In this document: positions 59,735-64,000 of the stretch, one piece after another | Layout: every line of letters starts with the position of its first letter | How positions within the stretch are numbered: the stretch's first letter is position 1 | Origin: Bin87 sp964502995 | GTDB lineage: Bacteria; Chloroflexota; Dehalococcoidia; Lucifugimonadales; UBA3495 | DNA length: 64,000 nt | NCBI GenBank assembly: GCA_964502995.1 | Contig: CAZCZB010000005.1 | Coordinates: 42,229 to 106,228 of the forward strand | Direction: 5' to 3' | Translations under genes and position numbers: made by a program | The notes under the pieces: generated by a model | The model's input: the letters and a program-made list of their open reading frames with translations, nothing else | Told to the model about the DNA's origin: nothing | Databases searched by the model: none

Positions 59735-59790
59735 GCGGTGCGGGTCGGGGTCGGCCTCCGACGTTTGGGCACGAGTAAGGGGCCGGAGGC

Positions 59791-59815
59791 GGGGCGAATG
59801 ATTATTCGCCCCTAC
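59791..59815. repeat. Dispersed palindrome, type A
   Basis: Second type A copy, exactly 81 bp after the first. Confidence 0.85.
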
Positions 59816-59906
59816 GCGGTGAGGGTCGGGGTCGGCCACCGACGTTTGGGCACGGGTAAGGGGCCGGAGGCGGGGCGGACCGGGTGGCGGTGTGGTTGGC
59901 GAGGGT

Positions 59907-59932
59907 GGGGCAGGTTTGAAACCTGCCCCTAC
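59907..59932. repeat. Dispersed palindrome, type B
   Basis: 26-bp type B palindrome following the tandem block. Confidence 0.85.
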
Positions 59933-59945
59933 GTGGTGAGGGAGG

Positions 59946-60100
59946 GTTGGACGGGCGCGATGGTTTGGCCCGGCGATGCGGGGGTTAGGCGGGCGTGATG
60001 GGTTGGCCCGACGTGGGACGTTGGACGGGCGTGGCGGGTTGGCCCGGCGTGGGACGTTGGACGGGCGTGTCGGTGTGGCCCGGCGGTGCGCGGTCGCCGG
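59946..60100. repeat. GC-rich minisatellite (about 39-bp units)
   Basis: Three to four degenerate units of the form GTTGGACGGGCGTGGCGGGTT then GGCCCGGCGTGGGAC. No coding evidence. Confidence 0.7.
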
Positions 60101-60843
60101 GTGGATGGTTGTTTGGCGGTGGCCCGGCGGGTTATTGGTGGATGGTTGTTTGGGTCTGGGATTGGAGGTTGGTGGGGGTTGGTTTCTTTTGGGTTGCGCG
60201 TGCGAGAGGTGATGTTTTTGGTCGTTGTCAGCCCCACGGCCGGGGGGTTACGCATGGTTTTTGCCGCTACGGTTTGCGCCCGATGCGGCCTTGCGGCTGC
60301 GTCGGGACACCAGCGCTGCGGCGGGCGCTGTGTCGTTGGGACCACGGCGATTAGTGATTGATCGCGCGCTGGTCTTTCCGGACGGTCTGCGATTTTTGCT
60401 GCTGACGGGTGGCCGTAACGACCGACATCTCCTCTGGCACGACTTAAGGACGAAATCACGTGATGAGTTCATTATGGAACATGGGTTTCACGGCGCGCAA
60501 CGGGGAGATGTCATTCACTCTCACCCGGTTTGCTGTCATTGACTGATCCACAGAGCCACGGCGTGGGGATTTTACGCAAAGGCGCAGAGACGCAAAGTGG
60601 CAACCGGCGGCTGTATGGATGGTTTCCGGCGCTGAATGCAATCTCCCGTTGGCATGAGGGCCAGGACGGTTTGATCAAACCGGGCGCGCGTGAGGCAGGT
60701 GACAGTGTTTTTGATGGATGGACGGGAGGGACGGGATTTGATTGGGGTTGCGAGCATTTCGCCGTATGTGGGGTAGAGCTACGGCGGGTCGGGATGGTGG
60801 GTGCGGGGCATGTGTTCCAATCCGGCGGCGGTTGGGAGCAACG

Positions 60844-60862
60844 GGCGGGTTTGAATCCCGCC
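60844..60862. repeat. Dispersed palindrome, type B, decayed
   Basis: Shortened variant (GGCGGGTTTGAATCCCGCC) lacking the full TAGGGGC arms. Confidence 0.6.
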
Positions 60863-60976
60863 ACTACGTGGCGATTTTCGTGTGCAGCCGGTTTGTGGGT
60901 TGGGAATGCTCCGCCGGGGTATTGCGGGCAACGATCCTGTTCGGGTGGTTTGCTGCTATCGATGCCATTGGCGTCG

Positions 60977-61004
60977 GTAGGGGCGAATAATTATTCGCCC
61001 CTAC
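60977..61004. repeat. Dispersed palindrome, type A
   Basis: Perfect 28-bp type A copy identical to the one at 5288-5315. Confidence 0.9.
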
Positions 61005-61007
61005 AAT

Positions 61008-61091
61008 GGAGGGCCGCTTGATATTCAACGCTCCGTCATTTGTCCGGGTGGAGGGCCGCTTAATATTCAACGCTCCGTCATTTGTCCGGGT
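61008..61091. repeat. 42-bp direct repeat, two copies
   Basis: Units 61008-61049 and 61050-61091 differ by one base (CTTGATATT versus CTTAATATT). Directly after a type A palindrome and 80 bp before the DUF2283 gene. Only two copies and no spacer, so not CRISPR. Confidence 0.9.
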
Positions 61092-61170
61092 GGATGGAGC
61101 CCGCATGTCATCACCCTGCTTCCCGATGGAATTACGGTGCATAATGCTTTTTTGACAGGAGATCCCGGCC

Positions 61171-61386
61171 ATGAAAATCAAGCATTTTCCTGACACCGAC
61201 ACTCTTTACATTGAGCTTTTATCCGTGGAAGTTCACGAAACGCGGGACCTGAATGAAGATACTCTGCTGGACCTGGACGCAGACGGGAGGTTGTGTTCCA
61301 TAACCATCGAGCACGCAAGCGACCGGATGGCGATTCCGGGTTTTTCCCATGAAGAAATAACCGGCCCCGCAGCCGAATCGCTATAA
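61171..61386 (+). CDS. DUF2283 family protein
   Basis: 71 residues with the DUF2283 pattern DTDTLYIELLS, DLNEDTLLDLDADGRLCSITIEHAS, a small beta-rich fold of unknown function often found near nuclease or toxin-type genes. ACAGGAGA is upstream of the ATG. Its stop codon lies within a TATAAT (61382-61387) that may be the -10 of the next gene. Confidence 0.88.
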   Translation: MKIKHFPDTDTLYIELLSVEVHETRDLNEDTLLDLDADGRLCSITIEHASDRMAIPGFSHEEITGPAAESL

Positions 61387-61387
61387 T
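61382..61387 (+). promoter_or_regulatory. Putative -10 box of downstream SDR gene
   Basis: TATAAT overlapping the DUF2283 stop, 35 bp before the SDR start at 61423; no clear -35. Confidence 0.4.
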
Positions 61388-61422
61388 TCCCGCATTCCAA
61401 TATGCAACAGGGAGGCAATCCG

Positions 61423-62199
61423 ATGGATTTGACCCTCAATGGGAAGGTAGCAATCATTACGGGCGGGAGCCGCGGGCTGGGCCGCCAGTGCGCCATTTCG
61501 CTGGGCCGCGAGGGGTGCGCCGTGGGCATCTGCGGTCGGGACGGCGAGCAGGTGGTCAAGACGGTGGCGGAGCTTGAGGGCCTGGGAATCAGGGCCAGCG
61601 GCAGCCAGGCGGACGTTACGGAGGACGCCGACGCCGCACGGTTTTTGCAGGAGACCGTCGACGCGCTGGGCGCGCCCGACATCCTGGTGAACAACGTGGG
61701 CGGCCGGCGCGGGTCGGTGCTATTTGACGAGACGTCGATGGACCAGTTCATGGAGGGCCTGGAGGTCAACCTGATCTCGGCGGTGCGGATGACGAAGCTG
61801 GCGCTGCCGCACATGCAGGCGCAGGGCTGGGGTCGCGTCATCAACATCGCGTCGATTTACGGGCGCGAGCACGGCGGGTCGGTGGACTACATGACGGGGA
61901 AGGCGGGGATGATCGCGTTCTCGAAGCACCTGGCATTGCAGTTGGCGCAGACGGGGGTGCTGGTGAACTGCGTTGCGCCGGGGAGCATTGACTTTCCGGG
62001 CAGCAGCTGGGACCGGTTCCAGCAGAACAATACGCCGGAGGTGGTGGCAGAGTTCATCGACCGGAACCTGCCGATGGGGAAGTTCGGGTGGCCGGAGCCC
62101 ATCGGCGAGACGGTGGCGTTTTTGGCATCGGACCGGGCGAACCTGATCACGGGGACGTGCATCAACGTGGACGGCGGGCAGTCGAAGTCGCTGTTCTAG
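61423..62199 (+). CDS. SDR-family oxidoreductase
   Basis: 258 residues, classical SDR with an intact active site: TGGSRGLG cofactor motif, NNVGG, and YMTGK (YxxxK) in the SVDYMTGKAGMIAF segment, with NVDGG at the end. AGGGAGG lies upstream of the ATG at 61423. FabG-type reductase or dehydrogenase; substrate unknown. Unlike the SDR at 2357-3109 its catalytic Tyr is present. Confidence 0.92.
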   Translation: MDLTLNGKVAIITGGSRGLGRQCAISLGREGCAVGICGRDGEQVVKTVAELEGLGIRASGSQADVTEDADAARFLQETVDALGAPDILVNNVGGRRGSVLFDETSMDQFMEGLEVNLISAVRMTKLALPHMQAQGWGRVINIASIYGREHGGSVDYMTGKAGMIAFSKHLALQLAQTGVLVNCVAPGSIDFPGSSWDRFQQNNTPEVVAEFIDRNLPMGKFGWPEPIGETVAFLASDRANLITGTCINVDGGQSKSLF

Positions 62200-62232
62200 G
62201 GGGTTTGGTCGGGATCAGGATTTGCGGGATTC

Positions 62233-62289
62233 CGCAGGTTGGCGGGGTTCCGCAGGTTGGCGGGGTTCCGCAGGTTGGCGGGGTTCCGG
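62233..62289. repeat. 18-bp tandem repeat
   Basis: About three and a half copies of CGCAGGTTGGCGGGGTTC just after the SDR stop. Confidence 0.9.
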
Positions 62290-62342
62290 GACGCGAGCGC
62301 GGGTGGCGGATGATGGTCAGGTCGGGGTTGTGGGCCAACGGT

Positions 62343-62367
62343 GGGGCGAATGATTATTCGCCCCTAC
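62343..62367. repeat. Dispersed palindrome, type A
   Basis: 25-bp type A copy on the left side of the N gap; its right half and following sequence recur after the gap. Confidence 0.85.
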
Positions 62368-62396
62368 GGGTGGCGAGGTTGATGCGGCCTATGGAT

Positions 62397-62496
62397 NNNN
62401 NNNNNNNNNNNNNNNNNNNNNNNNNNNNNNNNNNNNNNNNNNNNNNNNNNNNNNNNNNNNNNNNNNNNNNNNNNNNNNNNNNNNNNNNNNNNNNNN
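62397..62496. other. Assembly gap (100 N)
   Basis: Exactly 100 unknown bases. The 41 bp before it (62356-62396) and the 41 bp after it (62497-62537) are identical, so the gap is probably a scaffolding join of overlapping contig ends. Confidence 0.95.
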
Positions 62497-62553
62497 ATTC
62501 GCCCCTACGGGTGGCGAGGTTGATGCGGCCTATGGATCGTGGCGGCAAGAGCG

Positions 62554-62579
62554 GGGGCAGGTTTGAATCCTGCCCCTAC
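62554..62579. repeat. Dispersed palindrome, type B
   Basis: 26-bp copy with core AGGTTTGAATCCT, start of a B-spacer-A module. Confidence 0.8.
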
Positions 62580-62623
62580 GCGGCGTTGTGGGGGTGACCG
62601 TCGGGTCGGGATTGTGGGCCTAC

Positions 62624-62651
62624 GTAGGGGCGAATGATTATTCGCCCCTAC
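62624..62651. repeat. Dispersed palindrome, type A
   Basis: Full-length 28-bp copy (core GAATGATTATTC), end of a B-spacer-A module. Confidence 0.85.
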
Positions 62652-62686
62652 GTGGTTACGGCGGCGGTAGGTAGTTGGGTGAGTGG

Positions 62687-63505
62687 CTAGGCGGGTTGGT
62701 GGACGGCGCCGATGAATTGCTGCCAGGCGAGGACGCATTGCTCGGGTGCGGAGTGCTGGACGTAGCCGCCGGCGCCGGGGATTCGGGCCAGCGTGCAGTT
62801 GGGCATGAGGTCGGCCTGGCCCTGGGCGCGATCGGGGATGTCGCCCTCGCTGAGTTCGCCGACCATTGCCAGCGCGGGGGTCTGGATTGAACCGAGCTTT
62901 TCGGTGAGGTTCTGAGAGCCCAGGTAGGACAGGGTCTCGAGGACGACGTGGCGGGAGGTCTGGCCCATCTGCTGGATGTACCACTCGTGGTGTCCGGGGG
63001 CGGCGTCGGCGCTGACGCGGCGGCCGCCGGTGGCGCGGGCCCATCCCTCGACGCCTTCCTCGGCCACGAGACGGTGGTAGTTCTGATAGGTTTCGACGCC
63101 GGTGAAATTGTAGGGCGACGTGCAGGTGGTGACGGTGTGCAGGCGTTCGGGATACTGGTAGGCGAACTGGAGCGCGATGGTGCCGCCGATGGTCTCTCCG
63201 ATGAGATGCACCCTGTCGATTTTGAGGTGGTCGAGGAGGTTGAGGAGGTCGCCGGCGAATCCTTCGAGGGACCAGTCGTAACCGGGTTCGGGGACGGTGG
63301 AGCGTCCGAATCCGCGGGCGTCCACGCGGATCACGCGGTACTGGCGGGCGAGCAGGGGAGGCCAGGCGTACCAGAGGCGTCCGCTCTTGGCGTTGCCGTG
63401 GTGGAGGACGACGGTTTCCACGGTGTCGGGGTCGCGCCAGGGGTCGGTGAAGTTGTCGTCGTCGTAGTACATTTCGAGGTTATCGGCGAGGGACGCGGTT
63501 GGCAT
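62687..63505 (-). CDS. Alpha/beta-hydrolase fold protein with altered nucleophile
   Basis: 272 residues. The fold markers are clear (VVLHHGNAKSG, RVIRVDARGFGRS, DLLNLLDHLKIDRVHLIG, and a C-terminal PEQCVLAWQQFI). The nucleophile elbow, normally GxSxGG, reads GETIGG, with Thr for Ser, and the usual AGH near the end reads AGGYVQH. It may be catalytically inactive or use another residue. AAGGAGA lies 6 bp before the ATG at 63505. Substrate unknown. Confidence 0.85.
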   Translation of the reverse strand: MPTASLADNLEMYYDDDNFTDPWRDPDTVETVVLHHGNAKSGRLWYAWPPLLARQYRVIRVDARGFGRSTVPEPGYDWSLEGFAGDLLNLLDHLKIDRVHLIGETIGGTIALQFAYQYPERLHTVTTCTSPYNFTGVETYQNYHRLVAEEGVEGWARATGGRRVSADAAPGHHEWYIQQMGQTSRHVVLETLSYLGSQNLTEKLGSIQTPALAMVGELSEGDIPDRAQGQADLMPNCTLARIPGAGGYVQHSAPEQCVLAWQQFIGAVHQPA

Positions 63506-63578
63506 GACTGATCTCCTTGGCGGGTGCAGAGAGGACGGGGGTAGGGTTGATCCGGCTGTCGATGTGGTTGACCAGAGT

Positions 63579-63605
63579 GGGGGCAGGTTTGAAACCTGCC
63601 CCTAC
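63579..63605. repeat. Dispersed palindrome, type B
   Basis: 27-bp copy with core AGGTTTGAAACCT; followed 49 bp later by a type A copy with spacer sequence like that at 62580-62623. Confidence 0.85.
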
Positions 63606-63654
63606 GTGGCGTTGTTGGGGGTGACCGTCGGGTCGGGGTTGTTGGCCCAACGGT

Positions 63655-63679
63655 GGGGCGAATGATTATTCGCCCCTAC
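63655..63679. repeat. Dispersed palindrome, type A
   Basis: 25-bp type A copy closing the second B-spacer-A module. Confidence 0.85.
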
Positions 63680-63769
63680 ACAGGTTCGGTGTAATTCTAC
63701 CTGAATCTGTACCGGCAACGGTGGGGCGAGGCAGGGCGTCCACGCGGGGCGCACCTACGCGTGCAGCGG

Positions 63770-64000
63770 TGATGTGGGACGGGGCGTTCGCGACGGCGGG
63801 GGGTTCGGGGTGGGGTGTCCGCGATTCCGCGTGGGGATTCGGGTCAGGGCGTTCGCGGATGCGGGCGGGGATTCGGGGCGGGGCGTTCGCGGATGCGGGC
63901 GGGGGTTCGGGTCGGGGCGTCGGCGGGTTCGGGCAGTGGTTCGGAGTGGGGCGTTCGCGACGGTGGGTGGGGATTTGGGGTGGGGCGTCCGGGGTGGCTG
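63770..64000. repeat. GC-rich minisatellite
   Basis: Five or six degenerate units of about 37 bp built on GGGGCGTTCGCGGATGCGGGC and GGGGATTCGGG, running to the window end. Confidence 0.7.

Larger units (their letters stand above)
59710..59877. repeat. 81-bp tandem duplication
   Basis: Two successive units of about 81 bp, each a type A palindrome followed by GGTCGGGGTCGGCC-like and CGACGTTTGGGCACG sequence, with a partial third copy near 59868. Confidence 0.8.
59619..61170. other. Repeat-rich non-coding region
   Basis: 1552 bp without a supported gene. It holds an 81-bp tandem duplication with type A palindromes, GC-rich minisatellite units, type B palindromes and a 42-bp direct repeat. Frames in it are low complexity (R/G/P/A-rich) on both strands. 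A CGCAAAGGCGCAGAGACGCA motif lies near 60576. Confidence 0.7.
62200..62686. other. Repeat-rich intergenic region containing assembly gap
   Basis: 487 bp. It holds an 18-bp minisatellite, type A and B palindromes and a run of 100 N. No gene seen. Confidence 0.8.
63506..64000. other. Repeat-rich region to window end
   Basis: 495 bp with type B and A palindromes (63579, 63655) and then about 230 bp of GC-rich minisatellite made of degenerate units of about 37 bp (GGGGCGTTCGCGGATGCGGG then CGGGGATTCGGG). No coding sequence seen. Confidence 0.7.

Noticed and set aside
60225..60542. Plus-strand frame of 105 codons in the repeat region
   Set aside because: No ribosome-binding site, no conserved motif, and it crosses low-complexity sequence.
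61008..61091. Two-copy 42-bp repeat as a CRISPR array
   Set aside because: Copies are adjacent without spacers, only two exist, and no cas genes are present.
59710..63679. Clustered palindromes as a CRISPR array
   Set aside because: Intervals are irregular (41 to over 1000 bp), the flanks are themselves repeated, and two different cores occur.

Overview
The window looks like part of a metagenome-assembled, high-GC genome of an uncultivated bacterium, most likely a Chloroflexota member of the SAR202/Dehalococcoidia type. This rests on gene content, not on a marker gene: a thiolase-like protein paired with a DUF35 Zn-ribbon/OB-fold protein, CaiB/BaiF and HpcH/CitE-like enzymes, a flavin-dependent luciferase-family enzyme, NAD-formate dehydrogenase, a TIGR03663-type membrane glycosyltransferase-like protein, two very large FtsX-type permeases and repeat-bearing fibronectin-like secreted proteins. 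There is no rRNA, no convincing tRNA and no CRISPR array. A 100-N scaffold gap lies at 62397-62496.

Layout. 0-3 kb: the end of a CoA-transferase subunit B gene, a perfect hairpin terminator, then on the minus strand a coupled AAA-ATPase/small-partner pair that resembles an anti-phage module, downstream of an SDR lacking its catalytic Tyr. 3-10.5 kb: a lipoprotein zinc peptidase, an arylsulfotransferase-like protein, an EamA transporter, the DUF35/thiolase pair and a coiled-coil protein. 10.5-19.7 kb: trpS, two tiny membrane proteins, a 740-residue protein that appears to join a degenerate HD domain to a catalytically broken archaeal-type TrpRS, a hydrolase, gyrA overlapping a glutamine-amidotransferase pseudoenzyme, and an orphan HicB-like protein. 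20-31 kb: an FAD amine-oxidase-like protein with a flippase-like membrane protein, tandem PaREP1/HEPN-like paralogues, TIGR03663, a TPR protein, a 3-hydroxyisobutyrate-dehydrogenase-like enzyme, plsY and ilvE. 31.8-38.6 kb: two overlapping FtsX-type permeases with no ATPase. 39-49.7 kb: metabolic genes (HpcH, phosphoribosyltransferase, CaiB, DUF2277/YkgJ, formate dehydrogenase, fused EtfB-EtfA, pncB, rph). 49.8-59.6 kb: a DUF4365 nuclease-like gene overlapping an unknown partner, an M16 peptidase, a fibronectin/Ig-like secreted protein, a pentapeptide-TIR-like protein, a luciferase-family oxidoreductase and a HEPN-like protein. 59.6-64 kb: repeat-dominated DNA with a DUF2283 gene, an SDR and an alpha/beta-hydrolase-fold protein.

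The most unusual signals are the TrpRS-like/HD-like fusion, three putative defence or conflict loci (ATPase pair, DUF4365 pair, pentapeptide-TIR), several pseudoenzymes, and a family of dispersed palindromes that share 7-8 bp arms but carry one of two cores. These palindromes lie singly between core genes, often convergent ones, and pile up in the last 5 kb.

All functional calls come from reading motifs and family resemblance by eye. No database search was run.
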